From Brevundimonas sp. (GTDB lineage Bacteria > Pseudomonadota > Alphaproteobacteria > Caulobacterales > Caulobacteraceae), in NCBI GenBank assembly GCA_016742215.1, contig JACVCC010000001.1, forward strand, positions 186,001 through 250,000: DNA of 64,000 nucleotides, written 5' to 3'. The notes beneath the pieces were generated by a model. That model did not search any database and was not told where the DNA came from. It worked only from the letters and a program-made list of their open reading frames with translations. Of this stretch, positions 25,347-33,536 are shown in pieces. The first letter of the stretch is position 1. Each line of letters begins with the position of its first letter. The position numbers and the translations under genes were made by a program.

Positions 25347-26132
25347 TCAGCCTTGCGGCATCATCGCATTCATCTCGCCCCAGCCCAGCGCGCCCTCCAT
25401 CATCGGCCCGCTGTCACCGTCCTTCAGGAAGGCCGCGGCCAGGCTGGCGGTTCGCCCATAGGCGGCGCTCGACAAGCCCGAGCCGGCGCTCAGCCGTCGC
25501 ACGCCCAGCTGCTCCAGCTCCGGCGCGCCCGGCAGGCCGGGGAAGGGCAGCAGGTTCACCGGCAGATCCGTCCCCGCCACCACCTCGGCGATCCCGTCCG
25601 CATCCGTCAGCCCGGGCGCGAACAGTCCGTCCGCCCCCGCCTCGGCATAGATCGCCCCGCGCCGCAGGGCCTCCGCCGGTCGGCTCTCCGGATCACCCAG
25701 TCCTCTCAGCCAGACATCGGTGCGCGCGTTGATGAACAGGCTCGGCCCCACCGCCGCGCGGATCGCCGCGATCTTCGCCGCCAGCAGGGCAGGATCGCCG
25801 CCCCCGTCCTCGATGTTGATGCCGTGGGCGCCGGCCACGACGATGCGGCGGGCATTGTCGGCGACCTCTTTCGGATCGTCGGAATAGCCCCCCTCGAAGT
25901 CCACGCTGACCGGCAGGCCCTGCGCCGCCCTCACCACATCGGCGCACATCGCGACGGCCCGGTCGACCGGCAGGGCGTCGCCGTCCGGCCAGCCCAGCGA
26001 CCAGGCGCAGCCCGCGCTGGTCGTCGCGATCGCCTTCGCCCCCAGCGACCGCATCACGGCCGCGCTCCCGGCGTCCCAGGCGTTGGGCAGGATCAGCAGG
26101 CCTGAGCGGTGCAGGTCGCGAAAGGTGGTCAT
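25347..26132 (-). CDS. isocitrate lyase/phosphoenolpyruvate mutase family protein
   Basis: A 261-residue TIM-barrel enzyme of the small ICL/PEPM group. LPNAWDAGSAAVMRSLGAKA is the family start; DFEGGYSDDP supplies metal-binding acidic residues; GINIEDGG and INARTDVWL follow. Members cleave or rearrange C-C or C-P bonds of 2-oxo acids, but this subgroup lacks an assigned substrate. A much longer frame reaches 27185 antisense to another gene; the ATG at 26132 is chosen because it fits the family start. Confidence 0.9.
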   Translation of the reverse strand: MTTFRDLHRSGLLILPNAWDAGSAAVMRSLGAKAIATTSAGCAWSLGWPDGDALPVDRAVAMCADVVRAAQGLPVSVDFEGGYSDDPKEVADNARRIVVAGAHGINIEDGGGDPALLAAKIAAIRAAVGPSLFINARTDVWLRGLGDPESRPAEALRRGAIYAEAGADGLFAPGLTDADGIAEVVAGTDLPVNLLPFPGLPGAPELEQLGVRRLSAGSGLSSAAYGRTASLAAAFLKDGDSGPMMEGALGWGEMNAMMPQG

Positions 26133-26282
26133 GGCGGTCTCCAGTTCCCTGATGAAGGTGCGCCCGCCATCGGCCCGGGTCTGGCGGTTTTCGGTCACTG
26201 ACAGTCCGTCACGCCGTTCGATGACTGGCAACCCGAATGCGATGAGCTCCGTTGGAATGGCGCATCCAATGGAGTCCCAACG

Positions 26283-27179
26283 ATGAACCGCTCCCGAAAC
26301 CTGACCGCCATCGCCGCTGGCGCCCTCGTGCTCGCCGCCGCCCCGGCAGCGATGGCGCAGAGCAACACCCAGGAGCCGTCCCAGCAGCAGGAGCGCATCG
26401 GCGCTATCCTCGGCGCGCTGTTCGGCGACCGCCTGGGCGTCACCACCTCGGTCGAAAGCCAGTGGGCCGCCGGTCGTCGTCCGCTGCAGACCCAGCGCAC
26501 CCAGTTCAACACCCGCATCGACGCGGAGGTCCGCGCCGGGTCCCTGACCCGCGCCAACGGTGACCGCCTGAAGGCCGAGTATGACGAGGTCGTCGCGCTG
26601 GAGACCCGCTACGGCGCCGACGGTCGCTTCACGACGCAGGAGCGCAACGAGCTGGCCGACCGCTACGGCGCCATCACCCAGGCGCTCAGCGACGGTGGAT
26701 GGTCGGGCGAGGGCTCCGGCTCCGCGACCCTGACCGTCGCCAATGGCCGGACCGACTTCGACCGCCGCGTCGATGCCGCCGTCTCGGCCCGCCGCATCAG
26801 CCGCACGGAGGGCACGCGCCTGAAGGCCGACTACGCCTCGCTGGTCACCGTCGAGGCCGGCTACGCCCGAGACGGCATCAGCGCCCGCGAGCGCGACGAT
26901 CTGGACGCCCGTCTGGACGCGCTGGACGCCCGCGTTGGCGATACGAACTACGGCGGCGGCTCGACCGTGGTCGACAATCGCACCCGCCTGTCGAACATCG
27001 AGCGCGCCCTGCCGAGTGCCGGCCTCAGCACGACGGCCCGCGCCCAGCTGCTGGTCGAGCACGGCGATCTGGTGCGTCTGGAGGCCGCCTACAGCCGTTC
27101 GTCCCCGTCCGCCGACGACCGCGCCTATCTGGAGCGCCGCATTGTCGATCTGGAAACCCGCGCCCGCGTCCGTCGCTGA
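26283..27179 (+). CDS. secreted protein with three ~60-residue helical repeats
   Basis: A 298-residue protein with a signal peptide ending AAAPAAMA. Residues ~75-295 contain three copies of a repeat with the pattern R(I/V)DxxVxxxxLTxxxxxxLKAxYxxLVxLExxYxxDG(I/R)(T/S)xxER: they begin at FNTRIDAEVRAG, FDRRVDAAVSAR and RLSNIERALPSA. The third copy is most diverged. It looks like a periplasmic helical scaffold. I do not recognise the family. The 150 bases before it contain no gene. Confidence 0.72.
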   Translation: MNRSRNLTAIAAGALVLAAAPAAMAQSNTQEPSQQQERIGAILGALFGDRLGVTTSVESQWAAGRRPLQTQRTQFNTRIDAEVRAGSLTRANGDRLKAEYDEVVALETRYGADGRFTTQERNELADRYGAITQALSDGGWSGEGSGSATLTVANGRTDFDRRVDAAVSARRISRTEGTRLKADYASLVTVEAGYARDGISARERDDLDARLDALDARVGDTNYGGGSTVVDNRTRLSNIERALPSAGLSTTARAQLLVEHGDLVRLEAAYSRSSPSADDRAYLERRIVDLETRARVRR

Positions 27180-27195
27180 CGCCACCCTGCTGACT

Positions 27196-27255
27196 CTGCT
27201 GACAGACTGCTGTCAGCAGCGGCCGCTCCCGGCGTCTGGCGTCGGGAGCGGCCGC
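27196..27255 (+). terminator. two consecutive perfect hairpins between the repeat protein and uvrB
   Basis: Hairpin 1: CTGCTGACAG (27196-27205), loop ACTG, CTGTCAGCAG (27210-27219). Hairpin 2: GCGGCCGCTCCCG (27219-27231), 11-base loop, CGGGAGCGGCCGC (27243-27255), 13 perfect pairs. No T-run follows either, so they may be a terminator of unusual type or a structured uvrB leader; uvrB starts 17 bases later. Confidence 0.55.
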
Positions 27256-27271
27256 CGCCTACATTCCGTTC

Positions 27272-29614
27272 ATGGCCCGTTCTCCCAGCAAGTCGACCCC
27301 GCAGGGGACGCCCAAGCCCGTGCACGCCCCCGGTCTGCAGGAGGCGCAGGCGCCCTTCGTGCAGGACGGGCCCGTCGGCGGGAAAATGCCGATGTTCGCG
27401 CCGGTCTCCGGGCCGCGTCTCACGCCTGAGGAAGCCCCCGGCGCTCCTTCTGACTGGAAGCCGCACCGACCCGAGCGTCCCACGGACAAGAAGCGCATCC
27501 CCTTCCGGCTGGAGACGAAATACACTCCCGCCGGCGACCAGCCCGCCGCCATCGCCGAACTCGTCGAGACCGCGAAGGCCGGAGAGCGCGATCAGGTCCT
27601 GCTGGGCGTTACCGGCTCGGGCAAGACCTTCACCATGGCCAAGGTCATCGAACAGACCCAGCGCCCGGCCCTGATCCTGGCCCACAACAAGACCCTCGCG
27701 GCCCAGCTCTATTCCGAGTTCAAGAGCTTCTTCCCGGACAATGCCGTCGAGTATTTCGTCTCGTACTACGACTACTACCAACCGGAAGCTTATGTACCAA
27801 GAACAGATACTTACATCGAAAAGGACAGCTCGATAAACGAGCAGATCGACCGCATGCGCCACTCGGCGACGCGGGCGATCCTCGAGCGGGACGACGTCAT
27901 CGTCGTGGCCTCGGTCAGCTGCATCTACGGCATCGGGTCGGTGGAGACCTATACGGCCATGACCTTCGGGCTGAAGGTCGGGGACCAGATCGATGAGGCG
28001 AAGCTGCGGGCCGATCTGATCGCGCTGCAGTACAAGCGCAACGACGTGCACTTCGAGCGCGGCATGTTCCGCAAGCGCGGCGACGTGCTGGAGATCTTCC
28101 CGGTCCACCTGGAGGACCGGGCCTGGCGCATCAGCCTGTTCGGCGACGAGGTCGAGTCCATCCAGGAGTTCGACCCCCTGACCGGCAAGAAGACCAACGA
28201 CCTCGAGGAGGTCACCGTCTACGCCGCCAGCCACTACGTCACCCCGCGCCCGACGCTCAACCAGGCCATCGGCGGCATCAAGGCCGAGCTGAAGGAGACG
28301 CTCGACTGGATGGTCGAGAACGGCAAGCTGCTTGAGGCGCAGCGGCTGGAGCAGCGCACCCGCTTCGATCTGGAGATGATGGAGGCCACCGGCTCCTGCG
28401 CCGGCATCGAGAACTACAGCCGCTGGCTGACCGGCCGCGCCCCGGGCGAGCCCCCGCCGACCTTCTTCGAATACATCCCCGACAACGCCCTGCTGTTCGT
28501 GGACGAGAGCCACGTCACCATCGGCCAGATCGGCGCCATGTACCGCGGCGACTACCGCCGCAAATCGACCCTGGCCGAGTACGGCTTCCGCCTGCCCAGC
28601 GCCATCGACAACCGCCCGCTCAAGTTCGACGAGTGGGACGCCATGCGCCCCCAGACCGTCCACGTCTCGGCCACCCCCGGCCCGTGGGAGATGGAGAAGA
28701 CCGGCGGCGTCTTCACCGAACAGGTCATCCGCCCCACCGGCCTGATCGACCCCCCGGTCGAGATCCGCCCCGTCACCGGCGCCACCCGCAACCAGGTCGA
28801 CGACGTCATCGACGAGGTGAAGGCCGTCGCCCGCCAGGGCTACCGCTCCCTGGTCACCGTCCTGACCAAGAAGATGGCCGAGGACCTGACGGAGTACATG
28901 CACGAGCAGGGCGTCCGCGTCCGCTACATGCACTCCGACGTCGACACCCTGGAGCGCATCGAGATCCTGCGCGACCTGCGTCTCGGCTCATTCGACGTCC
29001 TGATCGGCATCAACCTGCTGCGCGAGGGTCTGGACATCCCCGAGTGCGGCCTGGTCGCCATCCTCGACGCCGACAAGGAGGGCTTCCTGCGCTCCGAGAC
29101 CTCGCTGATCCAGACCATCGGCCGCGCCGCCCGCAACGTCGACGGCCGCGTCATCCTCTACGCCGACCGCATGACCGGCTCGATGGAGCGCGCCATCGCC
29201 GAGACCAACCGCCGCCGCGAGAAGCAGCAGGCCTACAACGACGCCCACGGCATCACGCCCGAGAGCGTCAAGCGCGACATCAAGGAGATCATGGCCTCGC
29301 CCTACGAGAGCCGCGAAATGGATCGCCTGACCCGTCCGGGCGTCGCCGAGGACGCCAAACCCTTCGTCGGCTCCAACTTCCAGGCCGCCCTCAAGGACCT
29401 CGAGGGCCGCATGCGCGAGGCCGCCTCCAACCTCGAGTTCGAGGAAGCCGCCCGCCTGCGCGACGAGATCAAGAAGATGAAGCTCCTCGACCTCGAGTTC
29501 GCGAATGAAGCCCTGACGGGCGCCGGCGAAGAGGTGGATACGTCAGCGCCGAAACGGTGGAGGGCCGAGGCGCGGGCGGAGAAGGCGGAGGCGTTCAGGA
29601 AGGGGCGGCGGTGA
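27272..29614 (+). CDS. uvrB: excinuclease ABC subunit B
   Basis: A 780-residue damage-verifying helicase of nucleotide excision repair. Walker A is GVTGSGKT (~residues 112-119); the beta-hairpin region [20 protein letters not shown] that clamps DNA is intact; DESHVTIGQ is motif II; the C-terminal UVR motif ([20 protein letters not shown]) binds UvrC. The N-terminus carries about 75 extra Pro-rich residues before the usual start, as in many alphaproteobacteria. Codons 171-190 (27782-27839) are unusually AT-rich, with GTA, AGA and ATA. It is about 18 kb from uvrC. Confidence 0.96.
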   Translation: MARSPSKSTPQGTPKPVHAPGLQEAQAPFVQDGPVGGKMPMFAPVSGPRLTPEEAPGAPSDWKPHRPERPTDKKRIPFRLETKYTPAGDQPAAIAELVETAKAGERDQVLLGVTGSGKTFTMAKVIEQTQRPALILAHNKTLAAQLYSEFKSFFPDNAVEYFVSYYDYYQPEAYVPRTDTYIEKDSSINEQIDRMRHSATRAILERDDVIVVASVSCIYGIGSVETYTAMTFGLKVGDQIDEAKLRADLIALQYKRNDVHFERGMFRKRGDVLEIFPVHLEDRAWRISLFGDEVESIQEFDPLTGKKTNDLEEVTVYAASHYVTPRPTLNQAIGGIKAELKETLDWMVENGKLLEAQRLEQRTRFDLEMMEATGSCAGIENYSRWLTGRAPGEPPPTFFEYIPDNALLFVDESHVTIGQIGAMYRGDYRRKSTLAEYGFRLPSAIDNRPLKFDEWDAMRPQTVHVSATPGPWEMEKTGGVFTEQVIRPTGLIDPPVEIRPVTGATRNQVDDVIDEVKAVARQGYRSLVTVLTKKMAEDLTEYMHEQGVRVRYMHSDVDTLERIEILRDLRLGSFDVLIGINLLREGLDIPECGLVAILDADKEGFLRSETSLIQTIGRAARNVDGRVILYADRMTGSMERAIAETNRRREKQQAYNDAHGITPESVKRDIKEIMASPYESREMDRLTRPGVAEDAKPFVGSNFQAALKDLEGRMREAASNLEFEEAARLRDEIKKMKLLDLEFANEALTGAGEEVDTSAPKRWRAEARAEKAEAFRKGRR

Positions 29615-29620
29615 GGGCGG

Positions 29621-30709
29621 TCAGGTCCGTCCGCTGCGGATGATGTCGGAGATTAATCGGTTCATGGAGACGCCATCGTCCCCTCTCAACTCGCGGATGA
29701 TCGAGTCCGCAATTCGGGTCGATCCGCCGCGTCCGCTGTAGCCTTGGAAGTCGCCGCCGCGGGACCAGTCCCAGCGCCGTCCTGACTCCAAGATCGCCAG
29801 CATTGCCCCTGGCGTGAACTCCTGTTTTGCGAGGGCTCGATCAACAATTTCGGCGCCCAAGAAGCACACGCCCCATAGGCCCGCTCCACGAAGCAAAAGG
29901 TAATCTTTGGGATTGGCCCACGCTTCGGGTACCCAAATTCGGAGAGCGTCGAAGTAGTTCTTGATGAGGACGTACTGGGCATCTCTGTCTCCGACGGCAG
30001 TCAATTTGGTCTGCCGAGACAGCATATATTCGATGCCCGTCCTAAGAGTTCGGAGGGGAATGAAAGTTCCGGGAGGACGCTTTCCTCCCTGATAAACAAA
30101 GCCTGCGAGTGGGCTGTCGGGCTCGTCAGCGAGCTTGCTCGCTATATACAGGTCCGGTTCGCGAGCCTTGATAATGTCAGCGGGAGACAGTCGCAGCTCA
30201 ATCTTGTCAAGATGGCTCGTGTCCATTCGCTTCTGATTATTGTTGATGTCTCGGAATATCGCGATCTCTTCAACAATGTTCAGACCAACGGCCATGCAAA
30301 ATGATGCTTTTCGTGTGATGGGTGGGACGCCCTCAGTCTTACCGTCAGCCAAATGAAGTCGGTGGTTCCCGTCTACACGTGAAATCGAAATTCTATCGCT
30401 ATCGATGATTGCATCATCAAAAATTTTTAGAGTTCCGCACTGACCATCTTGGTCAGGCGTAAATTCGATCACTGACGCGTCCCTCGCACAGAGAAACACC
30501 TCCGGCCAATATCCCAGCTCTGTCGTTCGGGCGTACTCATATGCTTCGCGCGCGTGTTTCGGGCTCAAGTCTCTTTGAGTGCCCGTAGGGTTGCTTTTCT
30601 CATCGAACACGTCTGCCCGAGAGATCTTTGCAAGGTCGCACAAACGCGCGAAGCCGCGCATCACGTCGACGCCGAGAACCTCGTCCCGCAGAACCCGAAT
30701 TTCAATCAT
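29621..30709 (-). CDS. DGQHR-domain (DndB-like) protein
   Basis: A 362-residue protein. The DGQHR-type core is visible as SRVDGNHRLHL (Asp113-Gly-Asn-His-Arg117, Gln replaced by Asn) and, 35 residues later, EEIAIFRDINNNQKRM, which matches the second hallmark of DndB/DGQHR proteins. In known systems such proteins act with DNA phosphorothioation or 7-deazaguanine modification genes, often as regulators. None of those genes is nearby. Base composition is low for the window (about 45% GC in 30241-30300). Its start overlaps the stop of the HEPN gene as ATGA, and its stop lies six bases from the end of uvrB. Confidence 0.8.
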   Translation of the reverse strand: MIEIRVLRDEVLGVDVMRGFARLCDLAKISRADVFDEKSNPTGTQRDLSPKHAREAYEYARTTELGYWPEVFLCARDASVIEFTPDQDGQCGTLKIFDDAIIDSDRISISRVDGNHRLHLADGKTEGVPPITRKASFCMAVGLNIVEEIAIFRDINNNQKRMDTSHLDKIELRLSPADIIKAREPDLYIASKLADEPDSPLAGFVYQGGKRPPGTFIPLRTLRTGIEYMLSRQTKLTAVGDRDAQYVLIKNYFDALRIWVPEAWANPKDYLLLRGAGLWGVCFLGAEIVDRALAKQEFTPGAMLAILESGRRWDWSRGGDFQGYSGRGGSTRIADSIIRELRGDDGVSMNRLISDIIRSGRT

Positions 30710-31605
30710 TGTGGTTCCTCAAGTTGCACACGCGCCCCGCCAAGAGCGAGTTGAACCATGTGGTCTGCCCAGCCCTTGCTTTCGTGTTGTGAGCAGTAGA
30801 GCAGGTAGTAGGTCAAGCTGCGTTGTGCGATTGACTGAAGTTGTGACCATGACGCCTTTGCGGCGTCGATCTTGCGGACATCAGCGGGCGCCGGCGCGCC
30901 CCCATGCACGATGGTGCTGCGAGCGTCATACAGACCCTTCAATAAAGCGAAGGTCACCGCCCGGTCAGCCGCATCATCAGAGCCAATCAACGAGTGGTTA
31001 AGCGCAAACTGAAATTTGATTTCTACCTTTGTGATTACCAACGCTTCCAAACCAATGGCGAGGTCAATTAGACCATCGTCGGTCGCGCCGGATCGAAGAG
31101 CCCTGCAGAGCCTATTGACTGCGAGCTTGGCGAGCGGGCCTTGATGTGACTTTGTGTATAAGAACTCTAGGTATGCTAGTTGGCGGTCCCACACCTCTGC
31201 TCCGAGGGTGTGCTCTTGCTCCGGTCTAAATCCGGCGTTCCGAGCATCAAAAGCGTGATGCGTTACATCTTCTCCGTCGAAGTGGAATGATGCCATCGGA
31301 ACTGATGCCGATTGAAACGCTCCTAGCGCATATTCATGCAACTGTAGGGCGTAATCTGTTTTCGCCACCGTATCGGTCAGCGCACGGAGCGCGGCGATGT
31401 CGTTGTGAGAGATGACAAAGGCAGGCTTTTGGCGGACCAGCCGTGAAAGGCGCTCTTCTCCTCTCAGGTCCAAATAGTCGACTATTCTCGCCTTATGCTG
31501 GTCCGCCAGTGTGCCAAACCGAAGGTGGCTTCCAGCGAAATGCGTGCCAGCAGGAAACGATTCGGTTTGAATTCCGAATGGCGAGACGATGATGCATGCT
31601 GCCAT
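30706..31605 (-). CDS. Apea-like HEPN-domain protein
   Basis: A 299-residue protein. The C-terminal ~130 residues fit the Apea-like HEPN domain: DGLIDLAIGLEALV (~180-195) and LLKGLYDARSTIVHGGAP with the R-x4-H nuclease motif at Arg229-His234. HEPN proteins with this motif are often RNases, as in the abortive-infection protein ApeA and in HEPN toxins. The N-terminal half is of unknown fold. Lower GC and the ATGA overlap with the downstream DGQHR gene mark a two-gene unit. The activity is inferred from the motif only. Confidence 0.75.
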   Translation of the reverse strand: MAACIIVSPFGIQTESFPAGTHFAGSHLRFGTLADQHKARIVDYLDLRGEERLSRLVRQKPAFVISHNDIAALRALTDTVAKTDYALQLHEYALGAFQSASVPMASFHFDGEDVTHHAFDARNAGFRPEQEHTLGAEVWDRQLAYLEFLYTKSHQGPLAKLAVNRLCRALRSGATDDGLIDLAIGLEALVITKVEIKFQFALNHSLIGSDDAADRAVTFALLKGLYDARSTIVHGGAPAPADVRKIDAAKASWSQLQSIAQRSLTYYLLYCSQHESKGWADHMVQLALGGARVQLEEPQ

Positions 31606-31857
31606 TAAGCCCCCCGGCGCCCTTGGCGTAAGTCATCTGTACTTCGCGTCTTTGGCGTGTCAACGCGCAAACTAGGGTAGTTGGGCTGAGCTGGTCTGAC
31701 GTTCGCTAACGCGCTGTCGCTTTGCGTTCTTGATCGTGATTGTCGCATCTTGTTGATCAGGTCCGACTTCGAACACACGACCAAATCTGACGCACCATCC
31801 CTCTAGCCTCCGCGTTGGCGACCCGCAGACCGGGTCACCCACCCAGGGGAGGACCGG
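31606..31857. other. lower-GC intergenic region upstream of the HEPN operon
   Basis: About 250 bases without a convincing gene. A small minus-strand frame (31672-31881) has no ribosome site and a shadow-like composition. The region should hold the promoter of the HEPN/DGQHR operon on the minus strand and the element described at 31777 on the plus strand. The composition changes back to high GC at about 31800, marking one edge of the island. Confidence 0.6.
31777..31792 (+). promoter_or_regulatory. conserved 16-bp element before HTH pseudogene (copy 1)
   Basis: ACGACCAAATCTGACG, 65 bases before the decayed HTH gene. It is identical at 15 of 16 positions to the element at 32759-32774 in front of the intact paralogue, while the surrounding bases are unrelated. 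A shared promoter or autoregulatory operator is the simplest reading. Confidence 0.5.
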
Positions 31858-32064
31858 ATGCCGCCGACGCCAACCACCCACTACCGCACGGCCAGTCCCG
31901 AAACGTGGAGCCTGATCCGGGGCGCCTATCTCTCAGGACTGTCGGCGCCGACGGTCGGGGCGCGGTTCGGGGCAGCGTAGGGGTCGATCCGGAAACGGGC
32001 GAAGCGCGCCAACGCTGGACCAGGCGCGATTACGCCGCCCGCGCCACGCCTTGGCCCGGCGGGC
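31858..32064 (+). pseudogene. decayed HTH (transposase/terminase-small-subunit-like) paralogue
   Basis: Begins with an excellent ribosome site (GGGGAGGA) and an ATG, and reads 40 codons ending SPETWSLIRGAYLSGLSAPT then VGARFGAA and TAG. The reading resumes in frame as GSIRKRAKRAN and, after a +2 shift, as WTRRDYAARA. Aligned to the intact gene at 32800 (SDETWERVRREWEAGETGAS, LAARYDVGLSNLWRRRAAENW), the TAG replaces one residue of the recognition-helix region with no gap. So it is a related HTH gene broken by a nonsense codon and a frameshift. The 40-residue product could still be made. Confidence 0.6.
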
Positions 32065-32146
32065 TGCCGCCCCCATCCACAAGCGAGAAGAACAAAAACA
32101 GAACAAATGGATTTCCGATGCGTGACGCCTGCGCTATCGAAGACCC

Positions 32147-32383
32147 GTGACCCGCTCCCTGCCACCTGAGCCGACCGACGGCGCCCGCCTGTTGCACGTG
32201 CGCTGCCTGCGGCCCGGGTGCGGGCATGATGCGGTGCTGAAGCCGAGGGAGGTGTTCGGGGAGGCGGCGTGGCCGGCCGAGGGGCTGTCGCACCGGTTCC
32301 GCTGTCTGTGCGGCGGGCGGGCAGCGCATGTCAGCTATGTGCTGCGGCGGCCCAAGGGCGGCAATCCGTGCGGGTGGCTCTGA
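32147..32383 (+). CDS. small zinc-ribbon-like protein (78 aa)
   Basis: Encodes a 78-residue protein from a GTG start with two cysteine pairs: VRCLRPGCGH (C-x4-C) and RFRCLCGGRAAHVS (C-x-C), spaced by ~30 residues. The C-terminus is basic with a final Cys. It resembles the next gene product in layout, suggesting duplication. The pair likely binds zinc and perhaps nucleic acid. Gene start is uncertain because no strong ribosome site is visible. Confidence 0.6.
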   Translation: MTRSLPPEPTDGARLLHVRCLRPGCGHDAVLKPREVFGEAAWPAEGLSHRFRCLCGGRAAHVSYVLRRPKGGNPCGWL

Positions 32384-32386
32384 GCG

Positions 32387-32752
32387 ATGCTGCCTGCGCC
32401 CCTGGGACCCGAGACGCCGCCGCCGCTGGTGACGATCGGTGCGGCGCGGCATCGGCGGATGACGCTGGATATCCGCTGCGAGCCCTGCAACCGCGACGTC
32501 CGCGTGCCGAGCGCCTGTCTGCCGGCCGTGAAGCGCAGCGTGACGATCGGGGAGCTGTGGCTGGCCGGGCGGTTCCGCTGCGGCGAGTGCCGGAAGCCGG
32601 CGACGCGGGTGGCGGTGGTGGTCACGGACGCGACCCATACGGAGATCGAGCGCTGGGCCGTGGGCGAGCCGTTCGTGGCCGAGACGCTGCGCCGGCACTG
32701 GCGCTGGGACCGGTACGACCGGCGCGACTGGGGCGCGTGGTTCGGGCGGTGA
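32387..32752 (+). CDS. small zinc-ribbon-like protein (121 aa)
   Basis: A 121-residue protein with DIRCEPCNRDVRVPSACL and GRFRCGECRKPATRVAV, giving two CxxC knuckles about 40 residues apart. The C-terminal half is Trp- and Arg-rich (RRHWRWDRYDRRDWGAWFGR). It starts three bases after the previous gene, so the two are probably co-translated. An internal ATG at 32459 (MTLDIRCEPC) would give a compact 97-residue form and is an alternative start. Function unknown. Confidence 0.65.
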   Translation: MLPAPLGPETPPPLVTIGAARHRRMTLDIRCEPCNRDVRVPSACLPAVKRSVTIGELWLAGRFRCGECRKPATRVAVVVTDATHTEIERWAVGEPFVAETLRRHWRWDRYDRRDWGAWFGR

Positions 32753-32758
32753 GGGGAT

Positions 32759-32774
32759 ACGACCAAATTTGACG
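32759..32774 (+). promoter_or_regulatory. conserved 16-bp element before the intact HTH gene (copy 2)
   Basis: ACGACCAAATTTGACG, 25 bases before the HTH gene start. It contains the palindrome CAAATTTG. One base differs from the copy at 31777. Because it lies directly downstream of the zinc-ribbon genes, it marks a separate transcription or control point for the HTH gene. Confidence 0.5.
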
Positions 32775-32799
32775 TAGCGGCGGTTTATGTCGTCGCATC

Positions 32800-33342
32800 A
32801 TGACCTACGAAGATCGAAAAATCAGGTCGGATGAGACCTGGGAGCGGGTGCGGCGGGAGTGGGAGGCCGGGGAGACCGGGGCTTCGCTGGCGGCGCGCTA
32901 TGACGTCGGGCTGTCGAATCTGTGGCGGCGTCGGGCGGCGGAGAACTGGGTGCGGCGGCCCGAGCCGGAGCCTCTGCCCGAGCCGGTGGAAGGCTGGGAG
33001 CGGTACGGGCAGGACAGGCTGGCGGCGTTCGAGCAGCAACTGGAGGAAACCCGGATGCTGGCGGTCACCCTGGCCGAGGCGCTGAACGGCGGGTCGCTGA
33101 AGGGCGTGCCGGTCTGGCATGTGGGCTTCGTGCTGGACTGGCGGGCGCAGCGGCTGGACGCGGAGGCGCAGGCGGCGGACCGCGCCTATCTGGAGCCGCA
33201 CGAATGGACCCACGCCTTCTGGCACGAGGACGGCTCGCTGGCGTCGGTGAAGCGGATGGATGTGCTGACGCTGCAGGCCAATCGGGGCGACTGGCGGGAG
33301 GACCACGGGATACCGGAGGGGGTGGTGGAGTGGTGGCCGTAG
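32800..33342 (+). CDS. HTH-domain protein, phage/mobile-element style
   Basis: A 180-residue protein. Residues 10-50 form a homeodomain-like HTH (SDETWERVRREWEAGETGAS, then LAARYDVGLSNLWRRR) as in transposase or terminase small-subunit N-termini. The middle is Pro/Glu-rich; the C-terminal half is acidic and Trp-rich (PHEWTHAFWHEDGSLASVKR). No terminase large subunit, integrase or capsid gene is near, so prophage origin is not shown. A large inverted repeat starts at its stop codon. Confidence 0.65.
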   Translation: MTYEDRKIRSDETWERVRREWEAGETGASLAARYDVGLSNLWRRRAAENWVRRPEPEPLPEPVEGWERYGQDRLAAFEQQLEETRMLAVTLAEALNGGSLKGVPVWHVGFVLDWRAQRLDAEAQAADRAYLEPHEWTHAFWHEDGSLASVKRMDVLTLQANRGDWREDHGIPEGVVEWWP

Positions 33343-33528
33343 GGGCGCTCACCTCTCCATTCCCCCAGGAATGGAGAGGACAGATCGGCGCGCCAGCGAC
33401 GATCAGGTGAGGGCGACGCCGGCGGGTGTGATCGGAGCTCTGCCAACCACGGCCGTCGTCGCCCTCACCTGACCGCTGCGCGGTCTGTCCTCTCCATCGC
33501 CTCGAAGGGGCGATGGAGAGGTGACGCC
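33343..33528. repeat. large inverted-repeat (MITE-like) element
   Basis: Arms of about 80 bases, 33345-33430 and 33440-33528, are imperfect reverse complements. Each has a nested hairpin (CTCTCCATTC...GAATGGAGAG left; CTCTCCATCGCC...GGCGATGGAGAG right) and the strings GACAGATCG / CGGTCTGTC and CAGGTGAGGGCGACG / CGTCGCCCTCACCTG. No open reading frame of its own. It could be a nonautonomous mobile element or a large transcript hairpin between the HTH gene and cspA. Confidence 0.7.
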
Positions 33529-33536
33529 CAAAGAAA

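Noticed and set aside
24756..26105. 449-codon plus-strand frame over ogt and the PEP-mutase-like gene
   Set aside because: Covers two well-supported genes on the other strand and shows shadow composition.
31672..31881. Small minus-strand frame of 69 codons
   Set aside because: No ribosome site, overlaps the strong ribosome site of the plus-strand HTH remnant, no recognisable feature.
31858..33342. Prophage remnant
   Set aside because: HTH and zinc-ribbon genes look phage-like, but no terminase, capsid, integrase or attachment site is present, so prophage origin is not claimed.
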